Below are positions 44,101 to 56,880 of a DNA stretch of 64,000 nucleotides, in pieces (position 1 is the first letter of the stretch; every line of letters starts with the position of its first letter). The position numbers and the translations under genes were made by a program. Source of the stretch: Phallus indusiatus (lineage: Eukaryota > Basidiomycota > Agaricomycetes > Phallales > Phallaceae); the NCBI GenBank assembly GCA_027605045.1, contig JAQFWX010000010.1:376879-440878 (forward strand). Direction: 5' to 3'. A model generated the notes under the pieces. The model did no database searches. It saw nothing but the letters and a program-made list of their open reading frames with translations, and was not told where the DNA came from.

Positions 44101-47054
44101 AATAAAAGTCGCCTTGCCTTTAAATTGCAAATAATGTTGTGCGCGTGTTCTTTTCTTTTTTCATTGATTATAGAAGCAGAGGTCTCATACTTATATCAGC
44201 CTCTAATCGTCAGAATTTCAAATTCGAGTATGATCCCCTTCATACCATTATAAGCCTGGTTTGGAATGAAGACCGAGAAGCGCGTTGCTTGCCTTGTGCG
44301 TCTATCTCTATCAAAAAATCGTTTCCATTCAGTTCTTGGAGAGAAGCTTTTTTATGTATTAGCCCTTTTCATTATGCACCCTAGTTCCAGCCAGTCGTTG
44401 GTATGCGTAAAGCGGCATAGTTCATTCAAGCTGCCCCTTGGCTTACAATAACATCTGCTTGCACATTACATGAAGTATGTTCATTATAAGAATTAAAGAT
44501 GCATTCTCCTGGCTTATGCTCAGTACTAAGTGCCTAATTGACGAGAATGGACACGTGTATCGTATTACGCTTCCAGGCCTTCTAAGTTCTAACCCGGGCC
44601 CGCCACATGCAACGCACATTGCTCATCGATGCTTCGTATAATTGCACGTTGACTACACCCTAGCCTTTTTTTCCCAATTCAGTATATATCAAGACAAAAG
44701 CCCGAAGCTCACCCGCTATCTCCCGCTAATACGGTGTAATTATTTGTTTGGTCACATTGACATCAGCTATTACATTCAACCAACCAACCAACCACGTTGT
44801 GTGTCTACCGTCTCGCTTGTTCCTCGCATGATTCATTCCAATTGATCTCGATTAGGTCACATACTAAAACACAAGGCATCAGGGAAATAAACATACGTGC
44901 ACTTCTTCAACCTCTACGCGAATTCAGAATGTTCACGTTTCAAATACAAACACTTCTCTCATCAAGCTTCCTTCGACCGCGTTCGCTTATACCCTGCGAC
45001 TGGTTGGAGCTTTTAGGCTAGTCGAGGGCGGCTGAGAATCTTTGGGCGAGGGGCAAACCAGTTAAAAGCAGGCGTCAATTCTGCCATACCGTGTAAGATT
45101 CAATGCATCATCATCATCATTGAAAATCCATTGAGTGAAGCTTTTAGCATTTGAATTACTGAAACAGCGTGGCTGAAAAAAAAAGTAGTACGGTTGCTAC
45201 ATTTTGAAGATTGGTAGTCAGGACGATCCCATCCCCTTTCTTCTTGACTAAAGCAATTGACGTCAATGTCAATGTCAACGTCGTCGTGTAGTACGCCGTC
45301 GAGGAAGACTTCTCAAGAAGTTTAGTATCATTGCAATACGATTAACCAAAACACAAGTAGGAAATCCAGCGACGTTCTTTAATTAGTGCGAACATTACAA
45401 ACGCACGGACACTAAGAAGGTAAAGAGGCCTTAAGTGGGTAGCTTATTGAGAAGAGAAGAAACCTTTCTGAAAATGGACCAATAATCCTACGATCCGTCA
45501 ATTGCAATGGAGGGCGTGGATCTCGCTAGTCGATTTTCAAACTTATCAAGGGATAATCCTCGCACTCGTATTCGCTGTTAAAATTAAGACGATTTTTATC
45601 CGAAATAGTCAACCGATCCACCGGCTTATCGGGAGGTGTGTTCCTATTGGACAACGAAAAATGTATTGATAGGGAAAGTGCTGATGATGGGCATCGTTTA
45701 CCGGATACGGGCGTTAGATCTATATCTGTTCATCCATCTGCCCTTTGAGTATAATCGCACAATAAGATATTGAAAGGGAGTCGGCCTTGTTCAAAGGGAA
45801 CCTTTACTTTCTGTGAGAATCTCCCTTTGAAACCCTCGAAGGTCCAGGGTTAACTTCATAAACCATGCCTATTGTCTTTCAAAGTCTTTGTTTTTTTTTC
45901 TTTCTTTACCCTATTTCGAGAATAAAGAGTAATCGTTACAGTTGTTGGGCACCAAGAAAAAAGGCGAGCGGATGGTCCTGAGTGCTAGTGAACTCGGAAG
46001 ATCTAACGATGAGATCTAAATTGGTGTCGTGTTTGACGCGGAACTGGCTATGGGCGTTCATCAAACATAACGACATCTTCCATTTAATGTAATTTGGTTT
46101 TTGGCTGTATGAGATTAAAACTTCAAATTTGAACTCTAAAAGATCCGCGGATGGATACGAATTGTGGACTGCCGCCGAGCCGAAGCTCAAGTTCGTTTGC
46201 TATTGGACATCAATTTTGACACCAACCTCGCAATTACTGGCACATCAAACGTACATAGTGCCCAAGACTGAATTTTGGAAAGTCTAGAGTCCGGTTATGA
46301 AATGATAGGAGGGTTCATTGACAAATTGACCCATTAATGAAACTCAAGATTGGCTTGCGAGCCTAAATATCTATGAACGTTCATAGTAGTTAACCTCTGC
46401 ACATTGCAAGTTGGTTTGTTGATATCTGTGATAAAGATAATATTCGGTCTTTTAACGCCATATAGAAAACTGACAGATAATAATATCGGGTCAAATTCTT
46501 CATCGATGGTACTAATGCCTGGTCACCTGAAATTCACCTGAAATTCAGAAGCGGTCAGTTTTTCTGAGTCGGTGTCCGTTAAAAAGATCCGAGTAGTCGT
46601 AACTATAATAAGCATCTTGCTTCCGTAAAGTCCTTATGGAAAAATATTACCCAGGCTGATGATTTCCCAACAATTGATGAAAGTGAGATAAGCGAGCTTG
46701 AGGATTCAACGTGTGAGTGATGGCCTAATAGACGTACATATGTACCACAAGACACTATAATAAACGTAACCTACCTACTAAAGGCGTTATTTTCCCCTGT
46801 CAACGATGGTTACCTAGCTTACCTTGACAGGAATTTGATAAGCCGAAAGGAGCACAGAATTACAGCGAGACATTTCCGTGATCGAACTTTGAATATAGAG
46901 ATTAATTTAGATCAGGTAATATTGAGCGAAATCTAGCGCAACCCATACGATTTGGCGCAAGTAGGGGTCCCCGGCACGGAAAGTCATCCGAAAACGACTA
47001 CTTCCGAGAATGATTCTTTATAACTTAATTAAACCAATGGTAATGGCGATACTA

Positions 47055-47091
47055 GGCCCCTTGGTCTGGCGGTTAGCGTTCACCCCTCACG
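47055..47091 (+). other. tRNA-Glu-like 5' fragment (relic)
   Basis: GGCCCCTTGGTCTGGCGG, TTAGCG and then CACCCCTCACG resemble the acceptor, D-arm and anticodon loop (CTC) of a tRNA-Glu. The internal box A pattern TGG-CTGGCGGTTAG fits. No T-arm box B (GGTTCGA) follows within 110 nt, and the anticodon stem does not pair well. It is a tRNA-derived relic or SINE head rather than an active tRNA gene. Confidence 0.3.
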
Positions 47092-47756
47092 TTTTATAGA
47101 AAGGTTTTGATGATAAAACGACATCGCACGAAACTCCAGGGTCTCCAATGAATTTGGGGAGGAAGCCCTGATTCATAGAGATAATTTCATAGAAGAATCT
47201 CGGTATAGAGTAGCATCTAAAAAATAAGAATAAGGACAGACATTACTTGAATAACAAGTATAGCGTTTTACCAACTTTTTAATTGTCTATCGACGTTATT
47301 GGAAACGATGGGGTTCCAGCATTAGCACTGTAGTGCAAGTAAACCGTAAATGTTGTCAGCCTAAAACGACCGGGGCTAAATGAAAAGTCATACTAAACGT
47401 CTTGTGCCGGGCACACTAGTGGCCGGCGTTGGGTCTTTGAGGTTACCTTTGCACATTCACCCTCAATCTCGATGAGTTCAGGACGTTCTGCACAGCTTGT
47501 AAGGCGACACATCTGACGTATTGTTTGAAAGATATTAATCCGAATGAGTCGTGCGTATCATGAAGAACTCCGGAAGATGATCGCATGTCGTCAGACCCTA
47601 TTTCGTACCATATTTATGCAACGTAGAATTAAGGCGCGTTCTTGTGTCAACCGAGAAAATTTATGGTGCTTTTAGATTCTGAATCTATGTGCTTGCCGTG
47701 GCCCGAAGTGGCATGGTTGAAACCAAGTGCTGACTTTGAATTTCGGTTGATGTCAC

Positions 47757-47778
47757 GAGTCACTAGTCACTAGTCACG
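47757..47778. repeat. CTAGTCA direct-repeat tract, second copy
   Basis: Shares the core AGTCACTAGTCACTAGTCA with 39127-39153. The flanks are not similar. Confidence 0.6.
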
Positions 47779-48302
47779 CGAGCCTATCGATAAAAAAGCA
47801 CCGACATCATGAGCGCTTCATAAGGCCCTCAAGAACCCCGTAAGGCCGTAAGGATCGTAAGGCTTATGTCAGAGAATAAGGTTTGCGAGAGGAAGACGAA
47901 AGGGTAGAATATACGTCGCATGTCGTAGAGTATTTATGAACAGAGGCTAGGGATTACTGGCACGTTAAAGGATCAATTAGGGCTCATGAACAGCTTGCGA
48001 CAATAGTGTAATCGTACCCTAAAATCAGGAGGTATATCCAATCAATATACTGACTTGGTGAGGGTCGCGTTCATCGGGAGACAATGTGAAACATGCACTT
48101 GTAGACTGTTTGGAGACCATTAGGGTGTAATCTAGTCCTCGTTTTGCGTTTGATGGCCGAGGTGGATTGGGAGACGAAGAAGGTTGAGGGGGATCGGCTT
48201 TCGGGGATTATTGGATCAGATAACGTAAATTCTTCAACCATTGTATTGTATTTGGAATTTGAAGGAAATTATGAGGAACTTACCGTGTATTAAGCAGATG
48301 CC

Positions 48303-48780
48303 ATGAATATAACGTTTGGTGTTAGGGACAGGAAGATGGACAAAAGCTTTGTGACTTTTGGCGGCGTCACACGTCTTAGCAAAGTGGTCCAGACCATTTC
48401 CCAACCACTTCCTGGACTGCGTTTATCTCAAGCTTCCATTGCTGATCTCACTAGCCCGTTGTTTGAACTTCCATATTCTACTATCAAAGCAGGTATATAA
48501 CATTGAGCAATAAAGATTAATCAGTCCTCTAATTCATCATTTCAGCTTTCCAGCTATCCTGGTTGTCAATTCTACATTGGACCTTCGTCGACAAAACGCA
48601 ATAGAAGTTGATCAGGTCACGCTACCGACCCCACAATTTCGAACTGTGGTGCAGCATGTACATCAGTCCTTCGTTGTTGAATTGAGAACTCCTGGTGACA
48701 GTGCGGTCTATGTGGATACAGAAAGCAATGGCAAAGACGCTGATGCCGCTGTCAACGAAGAAACCGATTTTAATGGATAG
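48303..48780 (+). CDS. hypothetical or degenerate gene
   Basis: Two open segments: 48303-48491 (MNITFGVRDRKMDKSFVTFG...TIKA) and 48546-48780 (FPAILVVNSTLDLRRQNAIE...ETDFNG, with an acidic end). A GT..AG pair at 48492-48545 separates them, but joining them leaves the second out of frame and stops at about 48603. Either the first exon belongs to a different frame or a frameshift has killed the gene. No family recognised; the second segment looks more protein-like than the first. Confidence 0.3.
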
Positions 48781-49209
48781 TATACCTAGCTAAAGATATT
48801 ATTAGGGTACGCTTGGTTTAACATAAACAAGTTTCTTAAAACCTCGAAGGATACTGGCGCGCCCTGATTGAGTGACCCCATCCTGACCATTAGAACTGGA
48901 CGTCGACCCTAACGCGAAGAGACTTCAGGTCCCGGTCCATTTCTTGGAATGGAATTGCCGAGCGTCATGAGTGTTAGGACGGCCTCAAAGCATGTCCCGG
49001 ACACCCGAAAATCATCTGATTGATTTTCAGTACCTGTCCAAGGTCCGTGGACATGCCTTGTCATTGGTACTTAAGGTGCGCACAAGAAAGAGACTAAAAC
49101 AACCCGCTCCTTGTTTTGAAATCTCATATTTCCTACACGCCACGCCCCTCCACTCCCTCCACTCTATTTCACACAACAACACAATCCCAAAGAACAATTT
49201 GAAACATCA
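48781..49209. other. promoter region of the TFIIF gene
   Basis: No coding signal. The last 80 nt are C/A-rich (CACTCCCTCCACTC, CACAACAACACAA), typical of the leader of a fungal housekeeping gene. Confidence 0.5.
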
Positions 49210-51057
49210 ATGTCTAATTCACAATCATCGTTTTCCGTCTCTCGCTCGAAGAGCACAGCGAGACTTCCAGGTCGCCACAATAGACCCCGGTTTTTGGGTA
49301 CGTTCACCGACTTCCAAATAGTTTCCACATCAAATCAAGGGTGGAACTATAACGTCATGAAGTTCGCGGTTCCAAGAGAGAGAGACGAAATCGAGCCTGA
49401 GAAATGGAACCCTCCCATTAAACTCAATCGGAAGGACTATCCCCCACCTGAATCAAGTGCCGACCCCAAAGTTAGCGGATCCGACCCCGATAAAACTCTT
49501 CCGACGGAAATGATGCGTGGAAGGGATGGTAGACCCGTCATTGGTTTCGACGGGCGATTCGTTATGGTTGGATCTGATGGAAAGGTTGTTGCTCCAGCAG
49601 GGTCAAGCAAAGATGCTACTACTACCGGTGACGCGTCTAAGCTAAATAAGCGGGCAAAGAGAAAAATGAGGGAAGTGCAGGTGATTCCTGAAGAGACACG
49701 CAACTTGTTAGTAGAGGAGGCGTATCCCTGGGTAATCGAAGAAGCACCCCAGGAATCCAAACCTGGGGTGGTCGACGATCTCATTGGTACAAGTACATCA
49801 TCGACGACCCCTGCTCAAGTCTGGTCGGGACATTTGCTCGATCCAGAACGAAGCCAAACGCATGCCCTCTTCTCTATGGCGGGTCGGACGATCCGATTTA
49901 TACGTTCCAATCGCTTTTATAAATTTAACAAGCCGACGATGAATGCGAAAGAGAGACAGGCAAAAGCAGAAGCCGAGGTGAGTTCATTTCGTTCCGATGA
50001 CGTCGGAGGTTACCTAGTTCGCCTTAGCAAGCCAGAATACAACATTCTAGAGATTCTAATGATGCATGGTTCAGCAGCCGACTCAGATCAGAAATAAAAG
50101 ATCACGAGGATGGTGAGGAGGAAGACGACAACGAAGAACTCTTTAGGGACGATGATGATGAGGAAGGGAGAATTTCCAGAAAGCGGAAAAATAGGGTTAT
50201 TGAGGAAGACGCAATGGAAGAAGCGGAGTATGAGGAAGAATTTGCAGATGACGACGACGAAACTAGGATGGATGGAAATGAGGAAGACGTGGGAGAATTG
50301 GAGGTGCGATTGTTATTTTCATTCCCCCCCTTACTCATACTGATCCTTCTCTCAGAGACGTTTAAAGAAACAATATCGGAAGGGAAAGGAGAGTGAAGAA
50401 GACAACGGAGATGACGATATGGAAGAGGTTGAGCTAACCAAAGCAGGAAGAGCCATCAGAAGATTAGTGAAGCGGAAAGGGGAAGCTGAAATCTATGACA
50501 GTGAAGAGGAAGATCCATACAATTCGGTATGTGCTCTGTGTTCTATTCCACCTTTCTCAAGACATGGTTTGACTATCTGCTAGGAAGAGGAAGAAGACGA
50601 TTACGGTGTCCTTCTTTTAAACGAACCTGCTGTTATGGATCAAGAGTCAGAATCTGAGGGATTCATCCACTATATTTCACATAACACTTCCGTTCTTCCA
50701 AGCGATCTCATCCAGCTGCAGACTGACATGGCCCCATCAAACGTGGAAGATCATGCCGGTCTCAAACGGAAGGCGGCAGATGAGAATGTAGGGCCTCTTG
50801 TCAGTGTCGATCCTTCTACGATTACCAACATCGATGCAGATGGGTCGAGTCGCAAAAAACAGAAGCTGAGTACGTTGACCGAGGATATGGTCATCTCATT
50901 TTTGCGCGAAAAAGAGCCTGAGGTCGTCAGTCAGTCGGATGTAATAAAGGAATTCAGGTCCTATTTAAACGACGAGAAAGCCAGGGCCGATTTCAGGGCA
51001 ATCATAAAGAAGATTGCTCTCATCGATAAGGACAAAAATTTAACCTTGAAGAACTAG
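49210..51057 (+). CDS. TFG1: transcription initiation factor IIF large subunit (RAP74/Tfg1)
   Basis: Four exons (49210-49977, 50028-50303, 50356-50526, 50584-51057) join in frame to 562 aa. The N-terminal third holds the TFIIF dimerisation region: VMKFAVPRERDEIEPEKW, then AQVWSGHLLDPERSQTHALF and IRFIRSNRFYKFNKP, followed by AEAEQARIQHSRDSNDAW. The middle is highly acidic (EEEDDNEELFRDDDDEEG and similar) with basic patches. The C-terminal winged helix that binds the FCP1 phosphatase and TFIIB is recognisable in LTEDMVISFLREKEPEVVSQ and FRAIIKKIALI. TFIIF binds RNA polymerase II, stabilises the preinitiation complex and helps start-site choice. Intron 1 uses an acceptor ending CGCCTTAG at 50027; nearer acceptors would break the frame. 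Confidence 0.9.
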
Positions 51058-51129
51058 TACCGTGACGCGGCATGCTACAAGCCTTTTATGATAATCATTG
51101 TACTTTTCGTATGTTTTTAGACAATATGA

Positions 51130-52108
51130 TATCAAAAAAGTTCACATATGAATTGGTTTCGACTGATAAGCTTTAGATGGACTCTTCGCGAGTTCTCTTG
51201 CGATTTGGAGCTTATACAATCACATGGAGTACAACCTCCTATTCGAGAAATCAACGGTGGGTTATAATGCTTCTTGTGATATTCTAACGATTTGGATCCT
51301 GTACATGACATTAGAAACATTTCCGTTCCGTCGTGCATCAAGGGAGAGCGGATCTTTCCGCCAGTACATACGATCTTAATGAGGGTCCATGAATTTGCAA
51401 AGGACGAATTCATGACTTACAATAAACAAGAGCGGGTATAGACACACTGCGAGTCGTTCTACCATATGGTGTAACTTTTGTACTATTCTCTGGGGACTTC
51501 GCGAGCTTCCTACTTTTTTTAATCTCTGCTCTTCAACTGGGGGTTGTACAATTTCGATACACCGCGTTTCATGAACCTCTCTCACTTTATCCTTCCGCCA
51601 CGAGACCTGAATGAAATCGCACGGGCCTTTGGCTGAACAAGTCACTACAGTGACACTATTAGCAACCTCGCGAGCATAATCACATTCAAGTCGGCGTTCT
51701 TGATGATTTTGATGACGAGCATGGGTGGTAAATGTCGATAGCGTTTGCGCTTGTTATCCTAGCTCACAAAAGCATTACAGATACTTCATGTATTAGAAGC
51801 TGGTATTGAGATAAACCCACGTTCCCCGTATTCGCTTCTGGGTATGTAAAATGTGTCCTCTGGAGATCCTGAGAAGACGACAATTGACAGAGGCCAAGTC
51901 GACGACGCCTAGTGGGTATCGAAAATTCCACGTATTCGTTGTTGTCACGCCGACGTTTATGCAAAATCATCCCCTGCAGGGTTTCACCTAGGTCAATCGT
52001 GTTGAAACTGATGAACAAGAAAACGGTTTTTTTTAGTACGTTCCACATATTCTCTTCTGTAATTGTTACTGGGACCCATCTGACGGAAATCTTTTTAGCG
52101 AAAAACAT
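51130..52108 (-). other. unresolved open-frame cluster downstream of the DUF6535 gene
   Basis: Three minus-strand open stretches follow one another: 51764-52108 (MFFAKKISVRWVPVTITEEN...), about 51376-51745 (HARHQNHQERRLECDYAREV...) and 51132-51413. The second reads like real protein and is open for about 120 codons. I could not find splice sites that join them in frame, and no family is recognised. It could be a broken gene or chance open frames. Confidence 0.25.
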
Positions 52109-52205
52109 CGGTAATGGTACTTTATTAGCGCGAAAGTGTTTATGCTGTATACTTTATCAATCAGACCGAGGATGAAGAAGGTAGAAAACCCCATTAGAGT
52201 GCAAC

Positions 52206-55200
52206 TTAGGCATGTTTTTCAATATCAAGATCCTTCAATTCGTCCGATACTGCACCCTTGGGTGCAGATTGCTCGGCAGCGGACTTGAGTTTCGGGTATG
52301 ATATGTCACCAAGGAATTGTCTAAAACCACGTTCAGAAGCCCGGAAGATATTACGAATGGTATATGTGCTTTTGTCAGCCCCCCAGTATTTGACAGCCTG
52401 TATATCTGGCAGACCATCAGACCGTGCCTGTTCACTGATGGCGGCGAACAGTTCATTCAACCTCTCCTCCGAGTCGTTCAGCTGCGATTTCACGAGCGAG
52501 AAAAACTCTTCTTGTTCCGTGTCTCGATCGCAGAACGCCAGCAATCCCCAAAATTGTACAAGCACATGTGAGCTATAAAGGACGGTGAACAGGGTCGTTT
52601 TTGGGCCTGCAGATTTGAGGAGGTCGATTATAATTGGACGTATGTGTTCACCGGCTTCGTGATTACGGTAATAGTTCTTCAAATGTTGGAGACATTGTGA
52701 AAAGTGGGATAGGGCCTCTGGGTCATTCGAAAGGATCCTGCGCAGATGTCTGCGGTTCTGTGGCACGAGCAACAGTATGAACAAGGGAGGTGTGTGCCAT
52801 AAAAGACGTGAATTAAGATGATCCCGTGAAAACCATTTATATACGAAACAGATATCGCCGTATTTGGTAAAAGGTATGTTGTTAGCTGCGTCACTGACCA
52901 CCGAAGCAGATATTAAGCCCAGACATTGTGCCGCCTTACACTTGATTTGATTCGTCATAGACTCGCACCAGAATGAGTCGTTACAGAAGATATCATTAAA
53001 AAAGGTAAGGGAGTTCTCAAATGAGTTTAGTTGAGTGAAAGAATTAACCCAGAAGCGGAAGTTACCAAATAGATTTTGCAAAGACTTCTGCCTCTGTTGT
53101 TTTTCCGGAATGAGCGGCTGATCAGAAGTAAGGTTACGATAGACGGTGACCAGGAGGAGATAACGTGTTTTGAATGATTTAGCTTCCGAGGAGTAGTCGG
53201 GTGTACCAAGTTCAAAATAACGGAATAGGAGTTCAAACTTCCACAGTCCCAGTTCGTTACTATTGAAGAGTATGGCACCGGCGTTACGTATAGTGTCGCG
53301 GGTGGGATCGAATTTCCATCTGAATAAACCATTTTGTCCACGTGTAAGTATCTGCACGGCTACTGCAGCATCCCGTGGCGCCCTCTCCAGGACATAGCAC
53401 CACATGACCAGCGGAAGTTTGAGATTCTCGTCGATGGCAGTATGCAGAGTTTGAAGACAATTGTGATCTAATACTTTGTTTGCAATTCGAAGATAGCTTT
53501 GGTACTCGGCTTCTTCGAGCTGACTTTCCGCCACATCAGGTTCATAACGGAAAAGGCGCCATTCATCGCCGGGATAAGCTTGAATACCCAAACATAAGCC
53601 ATAACGCAAATCCGTAATATTCTTTTTACTGAAGTCCAAAGTCTGCCGGACATCGATGTAAGTATCGTATGCAAATCGTTTACTGATGATTGGATGTATA
53701 GCTGCACATCGTGCAATCATTCGATGAACGCTTCTATCTGGAGAAGTTGTGTAAAGCCAATTGAGTGCATCGAAATCTAGGGTCGTCGCGTTTTCGATGG
53801 CCTGCTTTATATTTCCCTCTCTCCATTTTGTAAATCCGGGAAATTTTTCCGTAAATACTATGGTGGGCTGAAGACTTTGAAAGCCACGGCACACAACACC
53901 GACTAATCTCGAGATAAACGCGAATGCACGTCGAGAAAGATCCTGGAGGTAATGGAAAAGATACCAGATAGCACGCTGAACTTCAATGTTTATCGTGCGC
54001 CGAATAGCCCGTAAACCTTTGTCTGAAACCGTGCTAAACCAGCGAAAACTTTCCCGAAGTACAAAGAAGAGTATCCCAACGTAAATTGTCAAGGAGGTTG
54101 TATAAGGACAATCAGGATACCGAATGGGCAATATTACGGAGATGAAGTACAAGGTATAGGTAATCACGGTGATAATGACGATCGTCCAGGCGATGCTGAC
54201 GTCCAACGGAAACAAGAGTATGATAATACCGGTGAGGAAAATGCCTACAGAAAGGTGGAGGAGGATGGGGAGGAGGTCGATGATGGCGGCAACTTTCCAC
54301 AACTCAAAGCCGTTGAATCGCAGTTGTCTGGCTCTTACTTTTTTATTTGCGGTCCCAGGAATAGACGACACATAGTAGTAGAGCCATTGCTTTGCTAGAA
54401 CGGCAAAAAGGGCCGTGGACAGTGTGATCGCCAGACTGGTAAACCAGAGACCGTTGACTAATACGGCATTTGTCGACGGGACGAAGGAAGAAGTGGGCGT
54501 TGTCAGCGTTAAATTTGGATTTATAGGTGCCCCGGTTAATTGAGCTCGCAGAATCTGAGCTATTTCGAATAATAACGATGCAGAAATTTGCGTATTATCC
54601 TGCTGAAGACTTTGGGAAGCTTGTGAGACGAATGTCGTTATGACGCCAGAAAAGAGACCAGCCTACTAGCAAGTGGTAAGCGTCATAGCAAAATTTAGTA
54701 AATATTTTCACTAACAAAGACTAGGAGAACATCGACCGTTTCCTTCCACCCTTCCACCCTCTCGCGATCGAACGCTTCAGCTTCGTCGAGGTATGTCAAC
54801 CAAACGCGAGCGTTGTCAGCGGTCTCCTCTCCGAATCTATCTTCCGGATTTTTCTGTTCGTAATTATATCTATTATTCGCTGATATTACATATTCAGTAC
54901 GTCAGAGTCACAGAATAAACAGATGTCAGAGCACTTACAACCAATTTCGGGCGATAGACTTTTCGACAGTCCGAAGAATTTGGATGGTCTCTTCAAGTTG
55001 GAGCGCCCGGTTGTCGACGTATTTCTTTGAGTATTTGTATGATTATGTGTTGTCGTGCTAGACGCGGTCTCTGCGTTGTTTTGAATGAGGAACTTGAATG
55101 TTCAAATCGTGAAACAAAACAACTAACCAAGAAAATCGCGGAAGAGGGATACAAGGTTTTCTATCGTTTCGTCTGATGAGCCCGATTTAGAGTCCCGTTG

Positions 55201-55548
55201 GCCACCATCCACTGGTACAGATGCGGGTTGTTCGCGTTCTTCGTTTATAGGCGTTGATCCAGCGTTCATGAGCGCAGAGCTCGAATTGTCAAAAACGGGT
55301 GCGTTGTTTTTTTGTAAGCGCTCTTCCGCGGTGGCTGAGGTATCTCCAATTCCAAAACGTTCGCCATCGGTACCTTTTTGTTGTACCTTGAGGTATACTT
55401 TCGCATCGTTGGGGCTAGCTGTTCCAACCATCGCGTTACTTATGATGTTCAAGATGGAAGGATGGAATTTACTGTGACTGGTAACCAGCACGCCATTCGG
55501 CGACGAGCCGGCTGTCGTTACTCCTAAAACATTGGCTCGCTTGTACAT
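52206..55548 (-). CDS. DUF6535 integral membrane protein
   Basis: The last exon (52206-54663) runs open for more than 800 codons and ends DELKDLDIEKHA. Upstream exons carry the N-terminus from ATG 55548 (MYKRANVLGVTTAGSSPNGV) through about 140 polar residues. The family signature is clear: ETVDVLLVFAGLFSGVITTF (first helix), then NGLWFTSLAITLSTALFAVL and AKQWLYYYVSSIPG, then RARQLRFNGFELWKVAAIID. Further helices follow around LLPILLHLSVGIFLTGIIIL and IAWTIVIITVITYTLYFIS. DUF6535 proteins are large membrane proteins of unknown role that are strongly amplified in mushroom genomes. After the membrane block come about 550 soluble residues (EYQSYLRIANKVLD region) with no domain I recognise. No internal stop is seen, so the gene looks intact. 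Confidence 0.82.
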
Positions 55549-56880
55549 ACATACGTGAGCGCGCGAGCTGCCAAGCTAAAGTGCGTGTGAAAACGCATGC
55601 GTATTATTGCAGACGAATGACGTTATTGAAATTATTGATAGGCCGTCCACAGCATAATGAAATTTTCAGTGCTGAGAAGAAAAATTGAAGGCAGACCAAC
55701 CTCGGAAGATTCCGTTCGGACGGACAGCTTACAGACGCCAACTTTTTAATTACTCTGTAAGTATATTCGATGGAAAAAAGAATGAGTTTGTAAATAGTAC
55801 ATCACCTGAAAATTGCGAACTTGACTTGCATGCGCTAGTAATAATACAAATGACGCAGGCCACTTATCCTACATGGATGACTTTTTTACAATTGCAACCA
55901 CAAAGTTTCTGGATAAACTTATCTGTTGAATGTCAGTGCCAGAATCAGTTTGGCGAAAATTTCATAAAGGATGACGTTCAAGTCTCACAATAACATTTGA
56001 AAGGTCCCTTTTGATTGACCATCACTACCTGCCCTCCAGGCTTATCATTTCGAGGATGTCTTGTTCCCTTGAATTGTCTCAGCGCCGGGCCGCCGTGCCC
56101 ATGATGCCAAATATTTATTGTGCATATGGGTAGAATCGACCTCGTGTCATTATCCCTAAACTAGCGAATTTAATCAATACTATTATCAGAATGATTCAAT
56201 AGTTATCAACTTACGGTACTTGTATAGCGGACCATATGTATTTTGGATCGCCCTCTTGTCAAATCAATTGCCTGAATGATTCTCCTTTTCGCGCTATTGA
56301 TTAATCAAAAGAGGCATTGCATTCTAATATCAAGAAAGGTTCATTGCCAACGAAAAATACCTTCACATAATTGTCTTATGAGACTTCATTGACACGGACG
56401 GCTGTTTGCCCATCACTCAAGTGATATTGGATCCGAGTTTAGCCAATTGTGGTTTGAAGATCGAGAGAAAACAATGGGGGAAATGAATTTAAAAAAGCAC
56501 TGTTTTTTGCCACGTATTGAAAAGCCATGGCTTGATTTGAATAGATTCAACCAGAAGTGTGGGAAAGTGAAATCGCGGATTGGTTGGTTTGCGCGTGATT
56601 CGTGGCCAGGCATATGACTGATGAGTCGCGTGTCATGATACGTCTTTCTTTTGTATTAATAGCACTTTCAAAACTTCTAAATACGGCTCAGATTATCCGG
56701 AAAGATAGTATTTAAGGTGAATGATGAAACGTTATTGGACACACTTGAAAAGATATTATTGCCGTACCCGGCAGATGAAAAAATCACGCATCGTGCCAAT
56801 TTTCTTACTTGTGAGATCTTGGTGATACTATTTCTTCTTATCGTCCTCCCACACTACGAAAAAAGAAAACGTCAGGCAGA
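55549..56880. other. intergenic region
   Basis: Divergent flank of the DUF6535 gene and promoter of the SDR paralogue. The open frame at 55685-55993 lacks a normal ATG start and has no recognised domain. No other feature found. Confidence 0.5.

Larger units (their letters stand above)
41158..48302. other. 7 kb gene-poor block
   Basis: No gene is supported over more than 7 kb, the largest gap in the window. Open frames at 41090-41748 (plus), 42962-43231 (minus), 44139-44384 (plus) and 45936-46190 (minus) show no recognisable domains. Simple repeats occur: (CCAA)n near 44778-44794, (CAT)n near 45105-45121. A tRNA-like fragment and a repeat tract are listed separately. No LTRs, terminal inverted repeats or reverse transcriptase motifs were recognised. 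Confidence 0.5.

Noticed and set aside
50102..50338. Ser-rich minus-strand open frame
   Set aside because: Antisense of the acidic (GAA/GAG/GAC/GAT) region of the TFIIF subunit; composition artefact.
55685..55993. 102-aa plus-strand frame
   Set aside because: Begins at a TTG rather than an ATG and shows no family features.
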